Assembly (NCBI RefSeq): GCF_008831285.2
Contig: NC_045147.1
Location: forward strand, 6,788,334 to 6,852,333
Direction of reading: 5' to 3'
DNA from: Nymphaea colorata
Lineage: Eukaryota > Streptophyta > Magnoliopsida > Nymphaeales > Nymphaeaceae
DNA length: 64,000 bases
In this document: positions 40,620-53,698 of the stretch, in pieces
How the letters are laid out: every line of letters starts with the position of its first letter
Position numbering within the stretch: position 1 is the stretch's first letter
Position numbers and translations under genes: made by a program
The notes under the pieces: model-generated
The model's input: the letters and a program-made list of their open reading frames with translations, nothing else
What the model was told of the DNA's origin: nothing
The model's database searches: none

Positions 40620-40956
40620 ACGTGTTAACGAAAGACTGTTTGAATATTTGAGAGTAATGGATATTCATGAGAAGGGCCAGCTGAGCTCTGCGAAGGAGCC
40701 TATTGCTGACTTGACTGTCAATTCAACCTTGGTTTCCCAGCAAGTTCCTACAAAAAATGATGTACACGGCTCTAACGTGGAAGCTGAGACAAGGGCGACT
40801 GCTGAAGTATCATGTGAAGTGGGCACCTTTGCGGCTGTGCACAAAGATGTACATTGTCCTGAGGCATGTGTTGGAACCAAAGCTTCAAATGATCCTGAGA
40901 AGATCAGAGAAGAGCACGCTGCAATAAAAGCACAAGAAGCTTTTGGAGGTTACCTG
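40620..40956 (+). pseudogene. IQD-like (IQ67-domain, calmodulin-binding) protein, internal exon
   Basis: After the acceptor GCTTCCTAG the frame stays open for 112 codons and ends REEHAAIKAQEAFGGYL at a donor CTG|GTACC. Splitting the IQ67 domain exactly at this point is the conserved intron position of the plant IQD family, whose members bind calmodulin and associate with microtubules or membranes. The upstream ADLTVNSTLVSQQVP segment is like the linker of the IQD28-33 clade. The conserved IQ-motif arginine is glycine here. The next exon (ARRA..LKG) is not found in the following kilobase. It is probably a broken copy or a captured fragment. Confidence 0.7.
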
Positions 40957-41960
40957 GTACCTTTTTATTGCTGGACAAAGTCATTTTGATTGCACCAACT
41001 CAAATTAACTTATTCAATTTTGATGTATGTCATTGTCATAGAATAATAGAATATAACTTTCTCTGTTAGCTTTTTAACAAACCTTCAAGGACATGATTAT
41101 TCATTCATGACATTGCATTATCTTGTTTGCTTTAAGTCAACTGCCATGGTTGTGACTTCAATACTGTCTCTGACGTGCTATAGTTTTAACAGAACAGAGC
41201 ATGATCCTATAAATTTTTTTCATATCTGTTCACAACTGTTGCCACATATTTCTAGATTTTGGCAAAGTAAATAAGTTCCATTCTGTGGACCATTTTTTGC
41301 TGGATCTGTCTGGCTGTGAACTTTCAGATGAGGGGTTTCAGTTAACTTGGCTGCAGTATGGGCCAGGTAGTTGGTGCTTATTTATTCTAAATTTGGCAAC
41401 TAACTGATGTTGTAAATTAGGTTCTGCATAGTTTCAGAATGGTCACTAGTATGGCATTTCAGCTGATAGGCATCATCTTGCATTAGGTCATGGCCATAAA
41501 ATAATTTTAGACAACTCTCTTTTGATATTTTTTCTACTGTTTTGTTCAATACAAGGCTGAATAAGGCCAAATGCATAAGACCAATATAGGTTGATGAGGG
41601 TCAAATTAACTCATATTTGGAATGCCCTTATCGGCCCCTACAATGTTGCATTGAGGGACCAATATAATGTTTACTGGCCGGTATGCATTGAGATTGTTAA
41701 CATTGAAACTGAAACTTAAGGACATATCAATGCTAGGCCCAACCATAAAAATGTTGTTATTCCACATTTATTTAAGTGATATACATTGTGGTCGTCGTCA
41801 CTGTCTGTATTGTTCCTCTAACTGCATGTATATGTGCATTTGGATTTTGTTTCCTCAAACACCTCTTGCAAAGGGGAGTCTCTGAAATAAATGGTCAGTT
41901 CATTTTATATATCTTCTACAGATACAAACATGAGCTCAAATCTTTAGTTTCCCAGCATTT
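40957..41960. other. Intron-like or intergenic DNA, nothing recognised
   Basis: No exon matching the rest of an IQD gene and no repeat family identified. Confidence 0.45.
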
Positions 41961-41961
41961 C

Positions 41962-42396
41962 CCGACTAATTGATGGTCACTTCACTGTTGTATACACATA
42001 TTATGGGTGTATACAACAGTCAGGATGGAGCCAACTAATGAAGTACTTCTCATGAAACTTGTGGTCATAGGGCGGTTTATTACTTTTACGACAACGCACC
42101 TTACAAAGAAAATCCACAGGTTTTCACCTATCTGAAACTTTTCCTTTGTTCTTGTCAGCTCAACCATGCGAGAGAGAGAGAGCTAGAAGAGTGCTAAATA
42201 CCGTTTTCTTCTTTAGCAATTAAACACATTTATTTTTTTAATAAAATAAGAAAGGTACAAGGTGTACTCTAGAAAACATATAATCCCTCAAACATGTCGA
42301 TATGGGAGAGAGAGAGAGATAGAGATGGTGGTAGTGGTGGATGTGATGGTAGCTTGTTATTTCTGCTTGTTCAACAGCCATCATACATTACCATTT
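41962..42396 (+). repeat. Dispersed direct repeat R, copy 1 (with inverted left end)
   Basis: The stretch from about 42010 to 42396 matches 44995-45398, including GCCAACTAATGAAGTACTTC, TCACCTATCTGAAACTTTTC, a GA tract and AAACATGTCGATATGGGAG. Its left 50 bases (41966-42012) are the reverse complement of 44946-44993, forming a palindrome (GTTGTATACAC at 41990-42000, GTGTATACAAC at 42007-42017). Confidence 0.8.
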
Positions 42397-44829
42397 TATC
42401 CATAGACAAATTGGCAGTAGGCCGATGGAGGAAATGGATGAAAGTCACCAATCTAGTGGATGATAATGGAGAATGTTGTCGACTGTGCTATGCTTTGGCT
42501 CTATGAGAGAATAAAAAGTCCTCACACTACTTATGCTCACCTTTTCCTTAGAGGAAATGGAGATGAAAAGGCAGATGAATGATGCTCCTCTGCTGCTGGA
42601 AGATAAATTGCTCATCGGTGGCAATGACAGAACCATTCGTTGTTGCTGAAAACTCATAGAAATCAGAGCCAGAGAAGAAAAATGGACAACATGAAGCAAG
42701 TTGCCAAAAATGTTCTCTTTCGTAGAAAAACTCACAAAAATCATGCAAAAGTGAGGAAGCTCATGGGATGTGAACGAAAATGGTTTACATATAAGCCCCT
42801 TTTGGCAGCAAACCCTAGTTTTTGTTGATAAATAATAAAAACACTAGGAATGAAAGTTGAACTTCCTTATTTTCGTTACTAAGTTTATCATATTGTGACA
42901 AAAGGACAATTTCATTACTGATGCTCTGATACTTGGCTCAACAGCAATGAAAGCCTTCCTTTGTTACTAAAGCCTAAACAAAAATAAGTGTAGGTTCCTC
43001 TTGCATGACTAAAAATCATGTTTCTCGTAGTGAGAGAGAGAGAGAGAGACTTCCTTGTCCCTTTGAGTACTCTTTTCCAATATGCAACCATTTGAACAAA
43101 GGTTTGTCAGTTTTTAGTAAAAATTGCAAATGTGATGCAGCATTTGATAGCTTGTAACAAGTTTTTTGTCCATTATTTTTTATATCTTCAACCAGGAAAG
43201 CCTTTAGGACAAAATTCCATCATGTCAGTTTTCCTTGTCGTGAAAGGGACTAGCCCTTTGCCGGCAAAGGCTTGGTCAACAAAGGAGGAAAGGTTGTAGC
43301 CAGAACATGTGTCTATAACCTTATACTTTTTAACAACCACTGAAGCCACCACCAAAATTGTCCCTTGTTGTAGTGCAAGCCCTCTCATGAATTCCTACCT
43401 AATGGCAAACAGCTATGTCAACACAAATGCAATGTTATTAAACCATATCTTTGCAACAAAATGAATGTTATTATTGTTGACAATAATGTTCTAACCTTTA
43501 AGGGAATTATATTGTGAGGGTAAAGATGTCAACAAAAGAACTATGGAATTATTATCAACAAGTAGGGTGATTTACTTGATGTTTCAAAAAAGGACAGGAA
43601 ATATCTAGAGATTCTTGTAAAATAAAAGGTATAAAAATCAATTTTCACATCACCAATCAATAAGGTTAATAGTGGCCTTTAGTAGTGGAGAACCACGTTA
43701 TTATCCTATTTTTGTTAGTTTGAATGTTTTACTTAACATGGTATAGGAGAAGGAAGATCCCTATATGGTGCACGCAAATCAGATGAATCTTAACTTTAAA
43801 GTGATGTTCAAGTTTGGATGTATAATATAAAGATGGACAATGAGTAGCACTTGCTAAAGAATATCTAGACTTCAATGACAGCCTACAGATGATGAAAAGA
43901 TAGCTGGATTCTTCAACAAAGTGATGACTCAATTCATCTCCACAAACTTTTCAGGGCCAACATAGGCTGTCTAAATTCATCATCTTTGAGAAGGGAAGAA
44001 ATAGAAGGCATTATACGAAGTATTTAATGTTATCAAATATGATTTTTTCAACAAAAGGAATGTTGTTTTCATTAAAAATAATGTTGTAGCCAATAAGGGA
44101 ATGATATCGATGGAGGTAGAGATGCCAAAAATTAATAAAGGTATTTTTATCAACAAGGAGGTCAAAAATGGAAAATGTTGTGGAAGCATCTAATGTCATG
44201 ATACAACATATTCTTGATAAAAGGTAGGTTATTATTGTTAAAAATTATATTGCAACCCATAAGGAAATAATATCTATCAAAGTAAATATGCTAAAAAAAT
44301 AATAATAGAATTCTTATCAATAAGGAGAGTTGTTGACATGGAGTTGCAAAAATAAAAATAAGGAGAAATATCTAGAAATTATTGTAAACAGGAAGTATAA
44401 ATATCAAATCTCATACTATCAATCCATAAGCCTAATCATGGCCTTTTTGGTGAAAAACCATGTTAAATCTCTTACTTTTGTTTTCTTTATGTTTGTTTAA
44501 TATCATCACAGGTGTTACAATTAGGGTTTTTTTATTAAACCATAAAAATACATGAGTGGCCAATGAAAATGAGATGCTAGTGAAACTATGTTGACTTGTT
44601 GGCTATCACCTTGGCCAATGGCAGGATGACCTGATAACCCATGCTTTCTAATGCAACCTGCTGGGAAGGAGGGGCTCATGTCCAAATTTAATAAGAATGA
44701 ATGATAGAATACAACTCAATCAAGAAAATCCTCGTACAAGCCTGACAATCAGGCTAGAGAACCCCAAGTCTCGGGGAGAGAATTGCAAGTAACAACGGAA
44801 TTTATGAAAACATAAAAACATAGCAAACT
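42397..44829. other. Non-coding DNA with an internal diverged duplication
   Basis: Positions about 43440-43740 and 44217-44512 are diverged direct copies (shared order: ACAATAATGTT, GAATTCTTATCAA-like, GGAAATATCTAGA, TATAAAAATCAA, CCATAAG..TAAT.GTGGCC, AACCA(C/T)GTTA). A shorter third piece lies near 44040-44165. No gene recognised. Confidence 0.5.
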
Positions 44830-45176
44830 AATAGTTTTTGCAACCAATTAGCCATACTGTGATAACATTTTTAATATCATACTAACTACTAGTCATATGC
44901 ATAAGTCAAACCCTTCGTATATGAATTGGTAGGTATGCCTAATATGCACCCTTAATATGTGTATACAACGGCGAAGTGACCATCAATTAGTCGGCAATAT
45001 GAACTTCCAGAGTGGGGTATCAGTGGTCATGTTTGAGCCAACTAATGAAGTACTTCTCATGAAACTTGTGGTCATAGGGGCATGGTTTATTATTTTTAAG
45101 ACAAGGTACGTAACAAAGAAAAACCATAGGTTTTCACCTATCTGAAACTTTTCTTCTATTCTTGTCAGCTCAACCA

Positions 45177-45209
<33 letters not shown>

Positions 45210-45398
45210 AGTGATAAACACCGATGTCTTCTTTAGCAATTCAACACATTTATTTTTTTAACAAAATAAGAAAGGTATAAGGTGTACTCTAGAAAACATA
45301 TAATCCCTCAAACATGTCGATATGGGAGAGAGAGATAGAGATGGTGGTAGTGGTGGATGTGATGGTAGCTTGTTCTTTCTTCTTGTTCAACAGCCAAC
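44830..45398 (+). repeat. Dispersed direct repeat R, copy 2
   Basis: Matches copy 1 from 44995 on and copy 3 (45976-46440) from 44830 on. Contains a (GA)n tract at 45185-45210. Confidence 0.8.
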
Positions 45399-45901
45399 AT
45401 CCATGACCTTTTTTTTCATTCTTTCCATTTTCTTGGTGTGGTTAAGTTGTTTATATGAGCAATCAATACCCTTCCTAATAATTGGTTAGTGTAAAGGAAA
45501 ACAAACCAGAAATCTGAAAAATTTGAAAAAGTGTTCTGACTTGTTTTCTAATTTTCTCCTTCAAATTTTGTCTTTTGGAATTTATTTACCATTTGTTATT
45601 TTTTAAATTTAGGTATATATAAAATTTCCTTAGTCTAACTAATTATTAGGAAGAAATTTAGTGCTCTCACAGCATCACAACCATGCACACCAAGAAAGCG
45701 GAAAGAAAGGAAAAGATGTGATGGGTGGTGAATGTAGAACAATAAGCAAGAACAAGCTACCACCACAACCACCAATCTTCTCTCTCACTCTTAAATATAT
45801 ATCAGTTTGTGGGGTTAAATTTTCAAGTGTCCTTATACATTTTTTATGTTATTAAAAGAAATAAAAGTGTTTATCTACCAAAGAAGGCATCAGTTTTTAG
45901 G
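45399..45901. other. Non-coding spacer between repeat copies
   Basis: No gene or family recognised; a 64-codon frame at 45661 shows no known motif. Confidence 0.4.
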
Positions 45902-45902
45902 A

Positions 45903-45978
<76 letters not shown>
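45902..45978. repeat. Compound (CT)n(AT)n microsatellite
   Basis: CT repeats (45902-45927) run directly into AT repeats (to 45978). Confidence 0.95.
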
Positions 45979-45981
<3 letters not shown>

Positions 45982-46440
45982 ATTTTTGTGACCAATTAGC
46001 TATATAGTGACAACATTTTTAATATCACACCAAACTCTAATAATCATATGCACATGTGAAACCCTTTGTATATGAAGTGTGGTAAACTTAACAAACATTC
46101 ATAGCGTGTGTATACAATGGTGAAGTGCAGTCACAATTCAAACATCTAGGGTGGGCAGAAATGAACTTGTTTGAGCCAACGAACGATGTGCATCTCATGA
46201 AGCTCGTGGTCATAGGGCAATGATTTATTATTTTTGAGACAAGGTTCCAAACAAAGGAAAACCACAGGCTTTCACCTATCTACAACTTTTCTTCTGTTCT
46301 TTTCAACTCAACCATGAGAGAGAGAGGGGGGAGAGAGATAGGAGAGTGCTAAATACCAATGTCTTCCTTAGCAAATAAACACATTTATTTCTTTTAATAA
46401 AATAAAAAAGTATAAGGTGTATCCTATCAATTTTCATCTA
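45976..46440 (+). repeat. Dispersed direct repeat R, copy 3
   Basis: Starts AATTTTTGTGACCAATTAGC and follows copy 2 through TGTGTATACAA, GTGGTCATAGGG, TTTCACCTATCT and CACATTTATTTC to about 46430. More diverged than copies 1 and 2. Confidence 0.75.
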
Positions 46441-46480
46441 TCTTTGATCAATTGTATCAGTCTTACAAAACTAATAATAT

Positions 46481-46726
46481 CCAACACTAGAGTTGTTTTA
46501 TGTATTTGTTGCCCTATTGGTGTAGGGTTTCGGTCATTTGTTGCTGATTCAAGGCTGGCAAGGTCGACTTCCTCAAGCAAATCGAGGTCATGAGAGGTTA
46601 AGTCCCAAGCCTGTACAAACTAGAGCAAACCAGTCATAGGGTAAGTGGGTGTGCTTGTGGTTTGTTTTTGGAAACCGGCAATAGCAAAGTGAGTTGACTA
46701 CAACCAACACTAGAGTTGTTTTATGT
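46481..46726. repeat. Direct repeat pair CCAACACTAGAGTTGTTTTA
   Basis: The same 20-plus bases occur at 46481 and 46704, enclosing about 200 bases of unrecognised sequence. Confidence 0.8.
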
Positions 46727-46762
46727 TATGGATGCTTGTTTGATGCTACTTTGAGGGATAAA

Positions 46763-49700
46763 TGTCACACCCCAACCTTTTAACTCTCAAATAAATTTTT
46801 TTTTTCTTAACCATAAAGCATTGAGGTGCGACGACACAATAATTCAAAAAGGAGGGAGCTATGTCATTCGAAACAATGGGGCAAATTTTCATTTATATAA
46901 CAATTTCAGTTCATACAAAATTACATCTGTGTATGACAAAAATACTCAAAACAACATAATTGATGCCTAACAAAAACAAGACATCAATAAAATCAAAATA
47001 AGATGCGCCGGCACTACAAAGGACCCAAAACCTCTCCAGTAGGATGTGAGTGAAGCTATCTGATCAACCTGCCGCCCCAGATCTGCCAAAACCTGAAAAA
47101 AAGAAACAATTGAAGGCTTAGCCTTCGCAGTATGGCAACAAACCAGGAAAATCCCAAACCCTCGTAGGTAGGGCTCAAATATGAAATAATCACAATCATA
47201 AAAACAAATCATCTTCATGTCGTGATAGGGCATAGTCACATCATTACCAAGAAATCTCCTCACATATACCACGACATGTAAAGGTCATTCAATGGCCACG
47301 ATAACACAATTCCATCACATGTCAGGCATGCATAAAGTATCATTTCCATTCATTTCTTTTACATGTGCATCATTCATATACATTTATTCATATTCTTATC
47401 ATTTTCATTAGATTCAGTGAATTGACAGTTCTTGTGGGTGCAAACACAGGGATGTGCATGCCGCGGGCGGCCTACAACCGAGAGACAACCCCCGTGGTGG
47501 CCCATAAGAGTATGGATCTATTCTTGCTGTAGCTGTAGAGCACTCATCCATGGGTGGTGCATTCCAAGAAGAGATACTCAGCCTTCCCTAGGACACCCAG
47601 GTTGGGAAGGTGGGAGCCCAACGCTCCAAGCGCATCACACAGCAGTACCCTGGGGTCTTACACCACCTGTGCTCGGAACAAGCGAGACCAGTAGCGAAGG
47701 CGGGACAACTCTCAAACACATAGCCACATCCCACTAGCCTCTTATCTCTTATTCTTTCATTATTATCATTATAATTGCACAATTACAAAATAACTGGCTA
47801 GCTCATGAGGTTGGTTCATTTCACGAGTGCACTCACACCTCCAATTGCCTCGACACGAGGGCCATACATATCATTAATATTCTTAGCTAGCCGCCATAGC
47901 AATACGGGTACAACTACCCTTCCATTTCAATCAATTGCATCATTGCTTGCGGCAATACATATGCAACAGATCACAACATTCACATTTATAAAAACTCACA
48001 TCTTATCAAACATATCATTCACATCTTTCAAAACTCAGCCAAATCCCGGAGAGTAATCTCGATTTGTGATTGGCTCGTAGCTGTCCTAGGTAGTTATCAT
48101 TCTAGGATGCTTTTTAATGCACAATTGGGGTCGATGAGACACTCGACTCGATACCCCACCTCATTTGTCCTAAGCAGTTATCAATTCTAGCATGCACATG
48201 CAAATGCGTAACAATTTTCAAAACAAGCTTCTAATAGTTTTTCAAAACATAGCTTATCATATATCAAATCATTCGCATGCATACATGCATTCTCTCACAA
48301 AATAATCATTCAATCACATCACAATCCTAGGATCCCACAATCCTAGGAACACATATTCACACATTGGCCTCAGGCAGGGATTTGCCTGCAATGTCGCCAT
48401 ACCTGTCGCGCGTCCATAAAACACTCCAAAATGCCTCGAGCTTCACGTCTAGTTGCTCAAGGTCAACTGGACGTGCTTACTGTACCTACAAACATACACA
48501 AGTGGTAAATTTTCTACTAATTTAGTTTCACAATCCATACAAATATAAAACAAAATCATTGAGGCACATGTCATCGCCTCAAGAGGGTGTCGACGGGTAG
48601 TGTCAACCTACAAAGCCCTCCAATAAGCCTCTTCTCAGCCCTAGAGGTTATCATCAAATGGCTTAAGCTTTGCGTTTTTTATTTGAACCGATCACTAATC
48701 CATTTCTCCCTTGCTTCCTTAATTGAGGCGTCAACCTAACATACCCCAACAACAACGTTCGTGCACCTCAACAAAAACATACTTCATGAGTTCACTACCA
48801 CAATTCTAAATCTTCTCCACACCATAATAATTCCTACCATGTTTCCCCAATTGCTTCAAAAACCAACTTATAATGCTAAAGAGATAAACATACACGTGGG
48901 TGCTTGTCTTACTCAACATAGTCATAATCTTCCCTCAAAATAACAACATCGCTAATATGCATTCTAAATCATCAATTCTTAATTCTAGCATGCTCAAACA
49001 TTAATTATACTTTCTCCAACAAAAAATATACAACAATCTAAGCTCGATAGGCCTTGCTCACCCCAATTTAGAGTCTTAGCTGCTGCAGTTCTCCCGGCAG
49101 CCACCTTACGAGTTCAAGTGATCCCCCAAACAACTAAAATTAACTATCGTCGTCACTTCCCAAGCCTTCAACTCGCTGGTATGAGGGGAAATGATGTGTC
49201 CCCAACTGCAATCCAAACCAACAGCCCCAAAATAATAAAAAACAGCAATAAGAAGGTTAGAAGAGGACCTTCCGCAGTGAAGAGCTGGTTCGGTTAAAGA
49301 TGGGAGGCTCTCGGAGTGAGGAAAAACTGGTGGGAAAGAGGGAGAGTGCACGATTGAGGGGAGACTGACAGGGAGAGGGTTCGAGCAAAGGGGAAAGACA
49401 GGCAGAGGGGAGGGAAATCAAGCGGGAGAAATGGGAAAGATTGAGAGGAACAGAGGAGACGGGGAGGGAGCTCGAGCAGAGAGGAAGAGAGGGCACGGGA
49501 AAAGGAGGATGCTGACAAAAAGGGGAGAAGGTTGCACAGGAGGGAGGAGGAGAAGAAAGAAGATAGAAAGGAGACGAAGAGCCGGAGAGAGATCAGAGGG
49601 CTTACCAGCGCCACCGCCGCCGTCCTCATCGCCGCCCTGCACCACCTTCGTCTTCTTCTTCTTCTCTGCGTTGGCACGAGAGGCAACAGGGAGGAAGACG

Positions 49701-49816
49701 AGGGAGAAGAGGGAAAGGCGAGTGAGAAGAGCCCTCGCATTGGGCTCCTTCACGCCAGTGGGTTCGGGTTCGGGTCTGGACCTGATCTGGCCCACCTGAA
49801 AACATAAAGCGTTACA
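46763..49816 (-). mobile_element. Very long solo LTR (3054 bp), probably Gypsy
   Basis: The unit starts TGTAACGCTTTATG and ends GGTTGGGGTGTGACA on the minus strand, a common Gypsy LTR 3' end. A perfect 5-bp duplication ATAAA (46758-46762 and 49817-49821) flanks it. No primer site or polypurine tract adjoins it and no Gag-Pol is inside. The right 500 bases are strongly purine-rich on the plus strand and produce long but meaningless frames. It could also be a large non-autonomous element; a second LTR inside was not seen. Confidence 0.7.
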
Positions 49817-49821
49817 ATAAA

Positions 49822-52010
49822 TGTTATTTCATGTGCATCTTAAGGCCTTATATGTGTCGGGAACCTGTCCGGTCGGGTTTGAGCCATACTAGCCTAATCT
49901 GTGAGTTGAGCTACGGTAGATAGGTCTTGGGAGAGGGCTTACCCTAGAAATTTATGTTCTCTTTAACATAACATTGTCATGTATAGCAGCTACTAATTGT
50001 GCTATATCAGTCCATCACCATGGTAGGTTGCAGATTCAAGACTAATGGAGACAGGGACAAATAACTTTAATGTTGAAATTAAAGTTGAAAAAAAGCCAAA
50101 CTTGTATTACAATTGGATTCATTTAGTTAAAAGATTGGTTCCTTAATCTATAACTTATATTTAAGTCTGTGGATGGGACTTGACCGAGAAGCATTAACAT
50201 TGAATCCAGATTTCAATTTGGGTTTAGTGTTTGGGTTTGGATTAACCCTTGAATTGAATTGATCGAATAAAGTAAACTGGTTCATGTTTGGGTCATCTGG
50301 GATCTAAATCCAGTTAATTTATAACCTAGATTCATTTAAGGACCGTATCACATCTTTAGATCTAGATAAAAGTTATTCTACCGCCATTTATCAATCTAGA
50401 TCTATTAAGGAATAGTGGATCAGATTTGAATTTGAATCTGCCAGCTTGGCAACTAGATCCATTTGGTAAAAAATCAAACAATGATGTTGGATTATTATAT
50501 GTTGATCCATGTTTGTTTTGATCCCATCCAGTTTCTTTTGGATCCTTACTTGGATATGTTCAAAGTTCATTCACTTTAATTGAGTTCGGATCTAACATAT
50601 TAGTGTCTATATCATAATGATGAATCAATACACTGGAATTGATTCACTGTATCCCAACTTGGCTCATGGTTCATAAGAGCTAGTTCACTTTGTTCATAAA
50701 CTGGATCTTATAGTCTTTAACGGCTCATAAAGGTTTGGAACTAGTTAAAGATATTTTGTAACCAAATCAAATTGTACATGGTTTGGCCTCCATTCATATA
50801 TTAATTGGTCCAATAAAGTAGAGTGTACTGATTTTCAAATACTATGGATATGGATTCAGGTGATAGGCATTAGATCTGGAATGTTTGAGTTGTTCCCATT
50901 TGGATTTTTGGGTGGGACCAGATCTAATAAAGTAAATAGATCAGATCTGATTATGTTCAAGGATTGGATTTTGAATTTCAGATTTACGCGTAAATGTTTA
51001 TGGGTCCAATTACCAAGGCAAATCCAATAAACTAACATGGATCAGCCCTAAGCCCGAATTTCAATTGTCTTGTAACATAGGATTCATGATCCATTAAGGA
51101 TTAGGTCCATTTTACAGTAAGTTATGGGTCATAAACTTTTGGTTTCAATAGAATTCAGGATCCGTAAACATGGCCTTTCACAGTCCACATGTTCTGGCTC
51201 GATCTTTCTATAAGCTAGTTTATGTGTTACGTGAACTATTTTGCTCATGTTTAAAACCAGTTCATCTAGGTTTTATTGAACGTCTTTGTTTCCTTGCCCG
51301 GTTTATAAAGTTTTGGAACTGGCTCATGGCAGTCTCAAATCGGTTGATAAGGACATGGAAGCAATTTAGATGATTTCAAACTGGATCATATAGTATTGAA
51401 GCCAGTGAATATATTTGAAACAAATTCAGTGGACTTTGGAACACAGTTTTATACTGGTTCATAGATCATTTGAATCATTTTGCCCCATTTTAAGGACTGG
51501 TTCATGGGTTTGTGAAATTATTTCAGTGCATTTCCTTTTCTGTACACAAGGGTTCAAATTGATACAGGACACTTGCGACCAGGTCAGCAGGGCATTGGAT
51601 CTTTTGCATATCTAGGGCATATTTATAGAGCTTTGTATAGGTTTTGGTCTATTTTAAACCAACTCCTGCAGTTTTTAAGCCAATTCAACTTACTGGAGCA
51701 GGGATTTGACCAGAACAAAAGTTTTGAACCGATTCATTTAAGATAGGTTTATGACATGCTTAAGTCAGTTCACAAGGTTCTGAACTGATTTGTTGTCAAT
51801 TTTGATGATATCATGTGGACTTAAGACTGGTTCATAAAGTTTTGTATTGGTTTATTAATATCTTTGCCAGTTCTGAACCATTTTGGCTATTTTATGGACC
51901 CATAAGCTAGTTTAGGCACTATTTGAATTAGTGCATAAAATAAAGAACTGATTTCATATAATGTTGAATTGGCTCATAAGGTACTGAACCAATTTAAAGC
52001 TTTTATAACC
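49822..52010. repeat. Degenerate repeat-rich region, CTGGTTCATAAAG type
   Basis: Variants of (A/C)TGGTTCATAA(A/G)GTTTTGAAC and AACTGG.TCATA recur every 60-120 bases from about 50640 to 52000. They are too diverged to give a clean unit. No gene recognised. Confidence 0.45.
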
Positions 52011-53698
52011 AATACATGAAACTTCAAGGTTGGCTTCGTACTATTCTTTTAATCTACATTATATTTAGAAAATTTGTTTCCGTTGTTTTCTAACTGGTTA
52101 GTTGTAGAGAATTAGAACTCATCATTCATAAATTACAAACAAAATTTGTTGCATTTACAATGTTTGTGCATGGTTTTATGCTTACAATGGATTTTTACAT
52201 GAATAAAGTATGATCATGCGTGCAAGGTGATTATATTCAACATATTTTGTCATTCCATGCATATTTATTTCTTGATGTTGATCTTACATGTAGTGAAAAT
52301 TACGATTGACATGTGATAATAACACCAAAGTGGTTGCCATTTGTTAATTATTTCCTTTAACTACTATAGGGGTTGACCAATTTCAAGGTTGTATACTTTG
52401 TTTATACATTATTTCATGTAATTATTGGTTCATTGTTGTGCAACGGTGAATATTGCTCTGTAAAAGGTTATGATAATGCATGTATTTATTGTTTCACCCT
52501 CAAGTACACACAAACACAATATTGACATTAAAAGTGATTAAATGCTTAGATAAGTGTGCATTTGTGACCACCAAAGTGGCCAAGTGCATGACTGATCATG
52601 TCTTCTTAATCGCTATGTGTAGTTCAATAATGGATTGTGCTGAAACTTATCAAAGCAATCTGTGCTACCCGAAGGTGGTCCATCATGTTCAAAGTTTAAT
52701 TAGGGTAAAACTGGAGACATACACTCTAGCATTTGGCATGTAGCGCCAAAAGGTGCCATGTTCATTTGTCATAGTTTTATATAAATCTTTTAGTTTTACC
52801 AGTTATGGTTAAAGCAAAGTACCTTTGTGTGTTAGGGTTTGTCACCAAAGGGGTGCCCTAATGACCCCTTGTATTTGCCTTAAAAAGAGTAAATATAAAA
52901 GGCCTTGAAAATTTACCTTTTTGTCAAAGTCATGCATAAAAGATGTTATCTTGATTAATAGTTTAAATATTATGGGATTAGACTGTCCATCAGATTTTGG
53001 AGTTTGCCTTATGAAAATATACATTTACTCTATCATAAATTAGAGCATGAATTTAATTATAATGTTCATGCTGTTGGTGAATCCTCCATTTTTTTTGTTT
53101 AATGTATTTTAGCTTATTGTATGGACAACATAAGGCAATTAAGATATATGAGACATTTTCTCCTTGGGCAATCTACATGATTGTAGGTGTTCTTTGAAGA
53201 ACTGTTTTGACATGAGGAGTTTGTTGAAGCCATTGTTGATAACATTTTGTGAATGCATGTCCATAAAATTCTCCTTACATATAAAGAGAAGAATTTATCT
53301 CTACTTCCATGATCATAAAAAAAAAGAAAAAGAGAATGTTCTTTCCTAATGGTAGGAAGTACACTGTGCGAGACTTTCAAACAGGTGATATGGTCTATAA
53401 CTTCATGTAGATCATACGAAAGTGAATTTCATAAGTTCATAGAAGATCTTATTTGGATAATGAAGATGTATATATATTCCTTTTCATTATTTGTGTAAAA
53501 AAAAAAAGGATTGGTAATCATTTGTTATACATCAACAATGAGAAAATTTTTTAGGCCATCATAAGGATCATTTGTGAATTACTGAAACCATAGCTTAATG
53601 AACCGATTGAATAGATTTGAGGTCAATTTATTTATAAAGTATTTACATTGGTATATCTGTAGTTGGTAAAGTACATATCATTAGGCCAGCTGGGAGAA
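52011..53698. other. Non-coding DNA ending in a polypurine-like tract
   Basis: No coding domain recognised. The last bases before 53699, GCTGGGAGAA, look like a polypurine tract in front of the LTR that follows. Confidence 0.4.

Noticed and set aside
49257-49807. Overlapping Ser/Leu-rich and Arg/Lys-rich frames
   Set aside because: They come from the purine-rich arm of the 3-kb LTR and exist on both strands at once.
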